This document shows positions 1-7,922 of a DNA stretch of 36,534 bases, in pieces. Position 1 is the first letter of the stretch. The number at the start of each line of letters is the position of its first letter. The notes beneath the pieces were generated by a model. That model saw nothing but the letters and a program-made list of their open reading frames with translations, was not told the origin of the DNA and did not search any database. Position numbers and translations under genes: made by a program. This DNA comes from a virus, in IMG/VR virus record IMGVR_UViG_3300048834_001270, positions 1 to 36,534 of that record; one strand, given 5' to 3'.

Positions 1-120
1 AAGATCCGAGTCGTCACCAGAAGAGCCTACGGCTACAGAACCTTCAGGGGCATGGAACTGGCTCTCTATCACAATCTTGGACGGTTACCCGATCCTCCGA
101 CTACCCACGAATTCTGCTGA
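1..120 (+). CDS. ISL3-type transposase, C-terminal 39 residues (5' part outside window)
   Basis: An open frame enters the window at base 1 and stops with TGA at 118-120. The 39 residues visible include the block RRAYGYRTFRGMELALYH and the ending LPDPPTTHEFC. This is the typical C-terminus of ISL3-family (IS204/IS1001/IS1096/IS1165) DDE transposases, which end in an R-R-A-Y-G-[YF]-R block and a short basic/hydrophobic helix. The catalytic domain lies outside the window, so activity cannot be judged. It runs antisense to the end of the RHS gene at 69-4082. RHS-like sequence stops at about base 124, right behind this stop codon, so the insertion sequence appears to end there and to have cut the RHS gene. 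No terminal inverted repeat can be confirmed without the other end. Confidence 0.7.
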   Translation, partial: KIRVVTRRAYGYRTFRGMELALYHNLGRLPDPPTTHEFC

Positions 121-3100
121 CGAGGCATCTTGTCCAACATGCCGCGCACCTCGTAGGTGCGGCTGATCTTCTTGATCGTCTGATCGACGCCCGTGCCGAA
201 TGTCGTCACGTCATCATCCGTTAGGCGGCCAAGTTTGTCGTAGGACAGGGTGTGGACGGTGCCTAACTGATCTTTGACCTCCTTCACTTCACCGAGCCTG
301 TTGTACTTCATCTCGACGTGATCGGTGCCGGAGAGCGGGTTGTCCGGATCGGTGGAATCCGGATAGATTTTGGCTCGTAGCAGGTCGTTGCTGGCGATGT
401 CGGAATCCGTCAGAGTGGTTCCGTAGACAAACTTGGTGATCTGATCCCCCGTCACTGTGTTCTTGACGGTCAGGTAGCGCAGCCGGCCGTCCAAGTTGTA
501 GGTGAAGGTCGTTTCTCGGTTCAGCGCGGGAGTCGTGCCATAATCCTCGATGCGCGAGGTTAGACGTCCCGCTTGATCGAATGTCAGGCGCAGTTTCCTG
601 CCGGCCGGGTCGGTGGTTTCGTACGCCTCTCCCGCTTGATTGTAGAGGGTGGACGTGACGAGCACGGTGTCCGATCTCGCCGGTGGATTCGCGGGCCGCG
701 AGAACGCAGCGGCCGCGTTCGTCCCATAGTCGCCTCGGGCCTGCTCCCTGCCCAGTGCATCGGGCCAGAAGGCAAGGTAGCTGACGCGGGCTTTCGGTTG
801 GGCTCCACTCGGTGTCGTCAAGGCGCCCGCGCCCGTGGCGTCATGGAACCGGCGACGCGTCAGTTGTTGCGTGACGTTGCTGGCGGCGTCGTACGTGTAT
901 TCCTCCTGGAGGAAGACCGTGTCCGTGGTGATGGTACCGGCCTCGGCATAGGTGTCGTCCGCGGGATTTGTGGTGACGTAACGGCGGGTCATCCGACCGA
1001 TTCCGTCGTAGGCAAACTTCTCCAAGGCGCTGCTGCCAGGGCTCTTGCGCTTCATCAGGAAGCCCGTGGCATCATACCAGAAGTCGTCCTTGAGGCTGTT
1101 TCCGACCGCGCCGGTGGTGACGTTGACGGCATACCGCAGGGTTCGGAACACCCGGCCGAGATTGTCGTAGTTGGTCTCCTGACGAGCGACTAGAATCGCG
1201 GAGGCATTGTTGATCGTATCAAGCCGAGTGAGACGACCCTGGTTGTCGTAGGTATAGTCTTCCCGGCTGTTGAGTTCGCCGGTCAGCCTCGTTCGTCGCA
1301 ATCGGAAGTCGTAGAGATAGTTGGTGACCCTCGTATTTGCCGCGTCGACTTGGAGGGTCTTCTTGGTCAGGAGCCCTTCCTTCTTGTCTACATTCCCGTC
1401 GTACTCGTACGCAGCTACCTTCACCATGTTGTTTGGGGCTCCAGCGCCCGCAGGATTGGCATCGGTGGCGCCGGTGTCATCCGTCCCTACCCAACGCTCC
1501 AAGAGCCATCCTTTCACGTGATAGACGAAGCGGGTTATCGTGCCGCCCGGGCTCTTGATCCTCGTCCTGCGGCCAAGGAGGTCATAGCCATACAGCGTCT
1601 CGCTGTAGTTGTCGGTGGCGTTGCCTTGGTCGCCATCCGTCGTCGGGATTACGAAGTAAGCCCGCTCGCCATCCGGTCTCCGCTCATTGGTTCCGTAGAC
1701 GAACTTCCGCCATCTCACCCAACGAGCTTGAGTCGTGACGTTCTCTGTCGGCGTCAGCGCGCCACTAACGAGTGGGTCGCGTTTGGTGGCGATGATGTCC
1801 GTGACTCGGCCGCTACGGTCGAACTTCGTCACGGTGATAGGTTCGGTGAGCACCGTTACCGAGGTCGTCGACGAGGTTTCGTAGCCCACTGCTTGGCGGA
1901 CCTCCCCCGGATCGTTGAATACCGTCCAGGTGGTCCGGCGGAGCGGCGTGCTCGTGCCACTCAGGCTGATGTCGTGAAGCGGACCACTTTCCTTCGTGGT
2001 GCGTCCCAAATTGTCGATCACGTAATCGGTGATCAGATGAAGGCCGCCCCCGGCGGGAGTCACCCACCCCGCGGGTTCGTCCGTCACCAAGCTGGTGTTG
2101 ACGTCGTCGATCCGCTGGTTGACCGCACCCGTCGCAAGATCGTACTTGAGACGCGTGATGAATCCGCGCTCGTCCTTGATCCAGATCAGATTGCCCCACT
2201 CGTCGAAGCGTTCGACCCGGCTGTCCGCAACACCGGAGCCGTTCTGGGCTGCGGTGACGGCCGGCCAAGTCGTCGTCCGCTGCTCCATCTGGACCGTGCC
2301 CGTGAACCAAGTGTAGGCGTAGACCTTTTCGACCGGTGAGGAACCACCGCCGGTGTCGCTCAGGTAGAAAATCTCCTTCCAAACCGGATACACTGTCTTT
2401 CCGCCCGCGGTTTGGGAGGTGTACTTGAACTCCTTGACCGTCGTGGTGGCCCCGGAACTCCCCTGCTTGATCTTCTCGTACCGTAGCATTCCGGCGACGG
2501 CACCATTCGGAAGATCGGTGGTGGCGTAGTACTCGAACACCCGGATGAGTCCGGCACTAGCGGCTAGCGTCACCAAGCCTGGGCTTGCCTCGGAATAGCT
2601 GGAAATGGCCGAGCCTTCCGCCCGTTGGGTTACCCTCCCGGCGCTGTCGTACTGAGTCCACTCCCTCCATTCAGCGCTATCCGAGACGCGCTTGACGACC
2701 TTGAGCATTGCCTGGCCGAGGCCGTTGCTATAGACGATTTGTTGATTGCCGGAGCCTCCGCCGATGGCTGGCAGGGTCTCGACATTCTTCGTCTTCCACT
2801 GGTTGGCGTCGACCGGGTTGGCGCTCGATGTGTACGCGTACGCGAAGGCTGCGGTGGTCGAAGATGAGGTGGTTCCGTGCGCGTTGACGGTCTCCTCGCT
2901 GACGCGTTTATCGGTCGAATTGTTGAACTTGAACTTCTGGTCCGCGTAAGCGGCCAGCGTGGCATCGGAGGCCGTCAAGGGGTCCTGTCCGGCGGCCACC
3001 ATTCTGGCATACCCCTCTGGTTTGAGGGCGAACTTCAGCCCGTGCGTAAAACCGTCCACGCCGTCGGCGTCGTAGTAGCGGCGGTAGGTCGATCCGAGGG

Positions 3101-4082
3101 TCACCCAAGTGCTGCCGTTCCACTGCTGCTCGATGGCGAGCATGAGGTCGTTGGTCGCCCCGTTCCCGTCGCCACCCGGATGGTATTGATACTCGATCCG
3201 GCGGAGGTTGGTAGTACCCCGTTTCAGGGTGACATACTGGAGTTTTCCGCTCGCGGTGCCCGATGTGTAGTAGGTGTAATAATACCCAAGCGTGGGCGAG
3301 GTGCCCATGATGAAGTCGGTCACCTGGTTGCTCGCGTTGTACGTCGGCGTCCAGGTGTGGCCGTAGGGGTCGGTCAGGCTCTTGAATTGGCCCTGCTTGG
3401 CCGCGGGAATGGCCACGTCGAAACCGAAGAACTTCAGGACCTGCCCGTGGGTGTCGGTGAAGGTGAACTCGTTGCTGGCACCCGTGCCGGCTTCCGCGAG
3501 GGTTTCCCGGCTGAAAAAGCGGGCCACGTAATTAACACCGCTCTTGTTGAACCAGATTGCGTCGTTGATAACGCCCTGCACCGAGATGTTGCCGGAACCG
3601 TCCTTGCCGAGCTGGGGTAGTTCGCGAATGAACCAGCGATGCCCGTTCGGACCATCATAATTGGCGTTGAGCCGGGTGCCGTAGCTGACGGTGTGACCCC
3701 AACGCTGTCCGTAGCCCCGCATCCTCAGTCCGCCACCCACCTGACGGATTTCGCCATTCGAGTACCGGATTGGATTCTCGCTGTAGGCGGGGCAGGTCGA
3801 ACTGCTGCTTGAAGAACTGCTCGTGCTCGAGCTTGTGGCGCCGGAACCACCGCCATTCCCTGAACCTTCACCGTCGGAAGACGGATTGGAGACGTTATCC
3901 CCGCCCCCATCGTCTCCCATCTGGCACTCGCATTCCGAACTACAACTGCTCGATGAGGAAGTGCTGCTGCTGCTCGGAGGATCGTCCAGAGGGGACTTTG
4001 GGGTCTCGGGTTCCGGTGTCGTCGGCGCCGTCGTCGTGCTGCTGCTGGAGGGCGGAGCGTTGTAGTCGCTGTTGTAGGGCAT
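69..4082 (-). CDS. RHS/YD-repeat protein, 3' end truncated by an insertion sequence
   Basis: The protein has 1337 residues. The ATG at 4082 is preferred over the upstream in-frame start at 4139 because AAGGAGGA lies 4 bases before it. No signal peptide is visible. Residues 1-100 are a low-complexity Ser/Thr/Pro/Gly linker with poly-Ser runs written in mixed codons, plus a small Cys cluster (CSSECEC). A globular RHS-associated N-terminal region follows, with the block YGQRWGHTVSYG, then YD repeats (YDNLGR, YDLLGRRT, YDKLGRLTDD) to the end. RHS proteins normally finish with a shell-closing core (RxRDP..G..N.Y) and a variable toxin tip. Both are missing here: after YEVRGMLDKM the frame runs into sequence antisense to the transposase and stops. 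The gene lies downstream of the phage fibre gene on the same strand with a 237 bp gap. It is probably a broken RHS gene of host or cargo origin rather than a virion gene. Confidence 0.85.
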   Translation of the reverse strand: MPYNSDYNAPPSSSSTTTAPTTPEPETPKSPLDDPPSSSSTSSSSSCSSECECQMGDDGGGDNVSNPSSDGEGSGNGGGSGATSSSTSSSSSSSSTCPAYSENPIRYSNGEIRQVGGGLRMRGYGQRWGHTVSYGTRLNANYDGPNGHRWFIRELPQLGKDGSGNISVQGVINDAIWFNKSGVNYVARFFSRETLAEAGTGASNEFTFTDTHGQVLKFFGFDVAIPAAKQGQFKSLTDPYGHTWTPTYNASNQVTDFIMGTSPTLGYYYTYYTSGTASGKLQYVTLKRGTTNLRRIEYQYHPGGDGNGATNDLMLAIEQQWNGSTWVTLGSTYRRYYDADGVDGFTHGLKFALKPEGYARMVAAGQDPLTASDATLAAYADQKFKFNNSTDKRVSEETVNAHGTTSSSTTAAFAYAYTSSANPVDANQWKTKNVETLPAIGGGSGNQQIVYSNGLGQAMLKVVKRVSDSAEWREWTQYDSAGRVTQRAEGSAISSYSEASPGLVTLAASAGLIRVFEYYATTDLPNGAVAGMLRYEKIKQGSSGATTTVKEFKYTSQTAGGKTVYPVWKEIFYLSDTGGGSSPVEKVYAYTWFTGTVQMEQRTTTWPAVTAAQNGSGVADSRVERFDEWGNLIWIKDERGFITRLKYDLATGAVNQRIDDVNTSLVTDEPAGWVTPAGGGLHLITDYVIDNLGRTTKESGPLHDISLSGTSTPLRRTTWTVFNDPGEVRQAVGYETSSTTSVTVLTEPITVTKFDRSGRVTDIIATKRDPLVSGALTPTENVTTQARWVRWRKFVYGTNERRPDGERAYFVIPTTDGDQGNATDNYSETLYGYDLLGRRTRIKSPGGTITRFVYHVKGWLLERWVGTDDTGATDANPAGAGAPNNMVKVAAYEYDGNVDKKEGLLTKKTLQVDAANTRVTNYLYDFRLRRTRLTGELNSREDYTYDNQGRLTRLDTINNASAILVARQETNYDNLGRVFRTLRYAVNVTTGAVGNSLKDDFWYDATGFLMKRKSPGSSALEKFAYDGIGRMTRRYVTTNPADDTYAEAGTITTDTVFLQEEYTYDAASNVTQQLTRRRFHDATGAGALTTPSGAQPKARVSYLAFWPDALGREQARGDYGTNAAAAFSRPANPPARSDTVLVTSTLYNQAGEAYETTDPAGRKLRLTFDQAGRLTSRIEDYGTTPALNRETTFTYNLDGRLRYLTVKNTVTGDQITKFVYGTTLTDSDIASNDLLRAKIYPDSTDPDNPLSGTDHVEMKYNRLGEVKEVKDQLGTVHTLSYDKLGRLTDDDVTTFGTGVDQTIKKISRTYEVRGMLDKMPRQQNSWVVGGSGNRPRL

Positions 4083-4319
4083 AGATCCTCCTTGACTCGG
4101 TCTAATCCCCGGCGAGCCTCGCACCCCCAATCCCCACATGTATCTCCCGCTTCAGGCCCGCCACGCAGGCACTTTCGCCGGAAAACAACGCGCGGCCTAT
4201 CCGAGGAATGCTCCGACGGATAAACCACAACCCCAAACCGCGCAAGCGGCACTTTGTGACATTCTGGAGGCCCCGATCCAGATCCGACCTGTTGGCGAAA
4301 GCGGAGGCTCCCTGGCGAC
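4083..4319. other. Intergenic region between fibre gene and RHS gene
   Basis: No gene is supported in these 237 bases. The stretch holds the Shine-Dalgarno sequence of the RHS gene (AAGGAGGA, minus strand, about 4086-4093) and a short inverted repeat TATCCG...CGGATA at about 4199-4222. No T-tract terminator for the phage tail operon is obvious, so the RHS gene may be read from the phage late transcript. I see no convincing -35/-10 pair. Confidence 0.5.
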
Positions 4320-4862
4320 TTAGGCTTGCCCTTTGATCAAGCCCTTTTCGACCAGCGCCGCCCGCAATTCGTTGGCGAGGGTGATGACGCTGGCGAGGTC
4401 GGTGGCTGCCGCCTGATTGGCGTTTGCCCGTTGAGCGGTGGGCAGCGCGCCATGGAAGCCGACTTTGGCCGCGGCGTTCCCCCCGGCCTGGGCTTCCCAC
4501 GACAAGCTCCCCGCGTGCCGCTTCAGCCCTCCGTCGGAGACGTTTAAGATCAGGTAGCCGGCCGGGAAGGTCCCGCTGGCGGGGTCGGCGATGACGGTGG
4601 CCGGAGCGATCTGACGCCATGTCCCCGGCGTGCCGGACACGGTGCAAACGAACTCCGCCCCGTTCTGGTCCCGCCAGAAGTCGCCGACGTTCCAGGCCCC
4701 GGAGGTCGGCGGGCCGTTCAGGGTGTTCGGCATCCCGTTCTGGTAGGTCGGGACACGGCGGAAGAGTTCCTCGCTGGCGATGACCCAGTTCTGCTGTGAC
4801 AAAGCGACGAAGCTGGCGGCGTCGGTCACGTTGAATAGGCGTCCGGGGGCGATGGTGCTCAT
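4320..4862 (-). CDS. Phage fibre-like structural protein
   Basis: The protein has 180 residues. The ATG at 4862 overlaps the stop of the tail-tip gene as ATGA (4859-4862), which points to translational coupling. The middle part (about residues 60-85, block WNVGDFWRDQNGAEFVCTVS) resembles short beta-rich repeats of tail or head fibres that end in G-T-W. The C-terminal 50 residues read KVGFHGALPTAQ...LRAALVEKGLI. This is the common ending of phage fibre proteins (K-[IV]-G-F-x-G-x-x-P-x-x-Q, then a helical [LN]xLxxALxxxGLI tail). Position after the tail-tip gene fits a role at the distal end of the tail. The receptor is unknown. It is the last phage structural gene before the RHS gene. Confidence 0.65.
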   Translation of the reverse strand: MSTIAPGRLFNVTDAASFVALSQQNWVIASEELFRRVPTYQNGMPNTLNGPPTSGAWNVGDFWRDQNGAEFVCTVSGTPGTWRQIAPATVIADPASGTFPAGYLILNVSDGGLKRHAGSLSWEAQAGGNAAAKVGFHGALPTAQRANANQAAATDLASVITLANELRAALVEKGLIKGQA

Positions 4863-7153
4863 ACTTTCCTCACGATGATCTCGTCGAAGTTCAGGCTTCG
4901 CAGGCCGGCGAACGAGTAGTAGGCCCGCAGCATGAAATCGGTCTCGGCGCCCAGCAGGGCGACCAGTTGGGTATTGGTGATGGTCCCCGGGCCGGTGTTG
5001 CCGGCGAAGACGATCTCGCCCTTCAGCGTGCCGCCGGTGGTCAGGACCTGAAGAACGGTGGCATCGGCCCGGCAGTCGAGGTTCTGCGTCACGTTGAATC
5101 CGAACCGCAGTTCGCTGGTCGGGGTCCAGTTGACGACGATGTCCTGCCCGGTGGCGTAGGTAGGGTGGGCGCCGTCCTCGAACACGCGGAGGTTGGTGGG
5201 CGCAGCCGGACGCTGGGCGCGGCGTTGGATGGTGACGGCGATCTCCGGGCAGGTCGCCAAGTCGAGTTCCTGCGCAAGCAGGTAGGGCTGCTCCTTGAAG
5301 GTGGCGGTTCCCTCGGGCAGGTCGGCGGTCCAGGTGAGGGGCTTTTCGAGGCCCAACTGGAGCACGTAGGCCGTAGCCCCGCTGGCGTGCGTCTCGGCCC
5401 GGGTCCCGAACCACTCCCGCAGCACTTTCAGCGTGTACCGCTTCGGGCCGGTGAGCTGGGCGTCGTAGCCGACCAGAATCTCGTTCCCGATGAAGACCTG
5501 GAGAGGCTGCGTCGTGGTTGCCTCTTCGAGGGTGGTTTCCTCCAGGTCCCAGTCGTCACCGATGAAGGTGATGTCGATCGAGGCCTCGGCCAGGGTCCCC
5601 GCGTCGAGGCCCGCGTTCAGGGTGCCCTTCATGGCGAAGGACGAGCCCCCGGCGACCTGGACAAACGAGTCGGTCGTCCGCTCCCAGTAGGCGTGGAACC
5701 CGTTTGTCAGCGGGTCGCCTCGGACCGGCAGGAAGATCAGCGACGGCTTGGCCTCGCGGAGATAGCCGTAGGGCAGTTCGATGGCGACGTTGGCCAGGAG
5801 GGGCTGGGCGGAGTACTCGCCCTCCGGTTCCACGTCATCGGGTGCAACGGCGGTGGGAATGGCGTTCAGCCAGCCCCGGTCCTCCTTCCAGCGGAGGGCG
5901 ACCTCGGGTGAGTCGGGTCTGTCGACCGTCAGTTCGGCGATCCGGACCTTCAACGCGGTCAGCCCGGCGGCGGTGTGCGTCAGCGTGACGAGGTCGCCGA
6001 CCTGGACGCCGGCCAGGACCGAGCGCTTCACGCGGGCTGTGCCCGTCATCACGGGCAGGGCCGCCTGCCGCCCGAGGCTCGCCGCAATCCGCCAGGCGAC
6101 GGCCTGCTGCGTCACCCACGGGCGTTCCGCGCTGCGGGTTCGGGTGCTGCCCGTGAGCGCGAAGTTCCCCCGGTCCCGGAACGAGACACCGTCAGCGGTC
6201 CAGGCCTTCTCGCGGTTGGTGAACTTCACCGTCAGGAGGTTGTAGGTGCTTTCCCAGCCACCAGCATCCACGTCGGGCGGGTCGGTGAAGTCGTCCTCGT
6301 CCCAGGCCACGGTTGCCTCGCCATCGCGCACGAGGCGCAGCCCGATCTTGCCCGTGGCGGGGTCGATGACGGGGAAGGCGTCGATGTTCTCGATCAGGGA
6401 GCCAAGAACCTGGTTGAACGAGGTCGGCGAAGTCAGGACGGGCGAAATGCCCATGCCTTCCGCGGCGAGGGTGGCAGCGACGATACCGAGGGCGGTCTGG
6501 TCGAGGTGTGACGCCGGCAGCCCGAGGCCGAACGCCTCGGAGGACCAGAGCTCCGCGAAGACGGCGACCGGGTTCGCGTCATGGCCGATCAGTGCCGAGC
6601 CCGCCATCCACGGAACCACCGGAGCCCTCCGTAGGACGAACTCCATGTTGGGCATCGAGGTCTTGTTGGCCCCGAGGAACAGGTCCACGACCACGTAGCA
6701 CTGGCGGCGGTAGGCGGGATGGACGACGCCGCTGGCGGCGAGGTTGGCGTCGAGGGGCTGCGTCGACGTGCCCCAGTAGAAGGTGATGGTGCCGCGGTCC
6801 GGGATGGTGATCGCGGTCGAGTCGGAGGCTCCCCGCTCGACGGGGCCGGTCCACACCACGTCATCGTCGAAGAGGATCTCGTCGAGCCCGTCGACCAGCC
6901 CGTGACAGACGATGGCGGCGGCGCGGGCGTAGTAGTTGAAGCCCACCGTTTCCTTCTTCTTGCCGACCTTCTTCTTGATGGGCTTCGAGCGGACGTCCCA
7001 CGACTCCGAAATCCAAGTCACGCCGAGCTTCGCGATGCCAGCGAAGTACGGCAGCGGGCGCCCCTGTTCGTTGGTGTTGGTGCGCTTGGCGTCAACACCC
7101 AGGGGTTCCTGCGGGGTCGCTTCCCTCAGATCGTTGGAGGCACCGAAGCCCAT
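4859..7153 (-). CDS. Large phage tail-tip protein (gpJ-like / Phage-tail_3 type)
   Basis: The protein has 764 residues. The start at 7153 lies inside the NlpC/P60 gene (28 bp overlap). The N-terminus (about 1-180) contains RPLPYFAGIAKLGVTWISES and a Lys-rich loop (KKKVGKKKE). It continues with a region that asks for a 'generic' interface (VCHGLVDGLDEILFDDDVVW), a pattern shared by gpJ-like host-specificity proteins and the putative tail proteins of siphophages. Residues 230-420 resemble the gp27/gpJ baseplate-hub domains; 600 to the end is beta-rich and may be fibronectin-like (PAAPTNLRVFEDG). The order NlpC/P60, then this protein, then a fibre is the standard lambda/GTA-like tail-tip order. 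It would form the hub below the tail tube. The tube genes are absent from this window. Confidence 0.75.
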   Translation of the reverse strand: MGFGASNDLREATPQEPLGVDAKRTNTNEQGRPLPYFAGIAKLGVTWISESWDVRSKPIKKKVGKKKETVGFNYYARAAAIVCHGLVDGLDEILFDDDVVWTGPVERGASDSTAITIPDRGTITFYWGTSTQPLDANLAASGVVHPAYRRQCYVVVDLFLGANKTSMPNMEFVLRRAPVVPWMAGSALIGHDANPVAVFAELWSSEAFGLGLPASHLDQTALGIVAATLAAEGMGISPVLTSPTSFNQVLGSLIENIDAFPVIDPATGKIGLRLVRDGEATVAWDEDDFTDPPDVDAGGWESTYNLLTVKFTNREKAWTADGVSFRDRGNFALTGSTRTRSAERPWVTQQAVAWRIAASLGRQAALPVMTGTARVKRSVLAGVQVGDLVTLTHTAAGLTALKVRIAELTVDRPDSPEVALRWKEDRGWLNAIPTAVAPDDVEPEGEYSAQPLLANVAIELPYGYLREAKPSLIFLPVRGDPLTNGFHAYWERTTDSFVQVAGGSSFAMKGTLNAGLDAGTLAEASIDITFIGDDWDLEETTLEEATTTQPLQVFIGNEILVGYDAQLTGPKRYTLKVLREWFGTRAETHASGATAYVLQLGLEKPLTWTADLPEGTATFKEQPYLLAQELDLATCPEIAVTIQRRAQRPAAPTNLRVFEDGAHPTYATGQDIVVNWTPTSELRFGFNVTQNLDCRADATVLQVLTTGGTLKGEIVFAGNTGPGTITNTQLVALLGAETDFMLRAYYSFAGLRSLNFDEIIVRKV

Positions 7154-7632
7154 CGTGGTCGGAAGTGGTTGGTCAGGAGGTTGCGGTAGGTGGGGTCATC
7201 AATCGTGGACTGGATGACCCCGTGCCCGCGCAGGCAGTGGACGAAGTCCCCAGCAGGCGATGTGACGAGGCCCAGGTGGTGGGCCACGCCGTGGCCGAAG
7301 CGGAAGCACAGCAGGTCGCCTTCGAGCAGCGGCGACAGTGGGTCCGGCGGCTCGTCGACCGGCCATTCCTCGAAGCGCCCGTCTTGCCGGAGCCAGGTCA
7401 CGAGCAGGCTGGTTGGGGCGTGGCGTCCGGCGTCGATGGTGTACGGCCCGGTGAGGACGAACTCGATGACCCCCGCATCGATCAGGATGGCCGCCGGCAG
7501 GTTCACGCAATCGACGCCGGCCCCCTTGATGCGGGCGTGGGGAACGAACGGTGTCCCGATCCACTCCCGGGCGATTGCGGCGATCCGGGCGCGGAGGTCT
7601 GGCGTGAGTTCGAGCGACAGAGTCGCGGTCAT
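7126..7632 (-). CDS. NlpC/P60-family tail-associated peptidase
   Basis: The protein has 168 residues. The ATG at 7632 is chosen because GGAGGAGG lies 6 bases upstream and because it overlaps the stop of the preceding gene fragment (ATGA, 7629-7632). Longer in-frame extensions to 7809 run through the insertion junction and are not supported. The papain-like NlpC/P60 pattern is visible: the Cys nucleophile is C42 in GVDCVNL, the catalytic His is probably H119 in VAHHLGLV, and hydrophobic beta strands lie on both sides. Such proteins sit at the siphophage tail tip and help breach peptidoglycan during DNA entry, or help tail-tip assembly. The next gene downstream is the tail-tip protein, as in lambda-like and GTA-like clusters. 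Confidence 0.85.
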   Translation of the reverse strand: MTATLSLELTPDLRARIAAIAREWIGTPFVPHARIKGAGVDCVNLPAAILIDAGVIEFVLTGPYTIDAGRHAPTSLLVTWLRQDGRFEEWPVDEPPDPLSPLLEGDLLCFRFGHGVAHHLGLVTSPAGDFVHCLRGHGVIQSTIDDPTYRNLLTNHFRPRWASVPPTI

Positions 7633-7721
7633 TTCTTGCCTCCTCCGATGTCGGGCGTGCGCATGCCCTTGAGGGTGATGTTGCGGGAGACGCTGCGGTG
7701 CCCGGCCCGGGCGACAAACAT
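7629..7721 (-). pseudogene. C-terminal remnant of a phage tail gene, cut by the RHS insertion
   Basis: An open frame of 30 codons ends in RNITLKGMRTPDIGGGKK and overlaps the NlpC/P60 start as ATGA, exactly as the other genes of this operon couple. The frame is closed by a TGA immediately upstream of the first ATG, so only a C-terminus remains. In GTA-like and many siphophage clusters this slot is held by a DUF2163/BR0599-type tail protein, but the fragment is too short to prove the family. It marks the left phage/RHS junction at about 7700-7721. Confidence 0.5.
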
Positions 7722-7922
7722 TCAAGGCGATAAGCGCCAATGATACTTGTGTGTACGGTGAGAAATGCCCTTGCAGGCTCTGCCGGCGTCGCGTACCCAG
7801 TGGACCCATCGTCCGCGAGATGGTTGTAAAAACCGCGTGGATGGCTTCGGAATCAACAAGGAGTCGTATCAGAGGTACTCGTTCTCACCATACCCTGGCT
7901 CGACCATCGCCCTACCGCCCGA
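7722..7922. other. Junction and upstream region of the RHS gene
   Basis: These 201 bases lie between the broken tail gene and the RHS start, and no gene is supported. They must contain the promoter of the plus-strand RHS gene. I see no convincing -35/-10 pair and no Shine-Dalgarno sequence before the ATG at 7923. Base composition is less GC-rich than the phage genes on the left. Confidence 0.4.

Noticed and set aside
3780-3990. Serine-rich tract of the first RHS gene as a phase-variable microsatellite
   Set aside because: Serine codons are mixed (AGC, TCG, AGT, TCT, TCA), so there is no simple repeat unit for slippage.
7126-7809. Longer NlpC/P60 gene starting at 7809
   Set aside because: The extra N-terminus runs across the RHS insertion junction. 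The ATG at 7632 has a strong ribosome site and an ATGA overlap.
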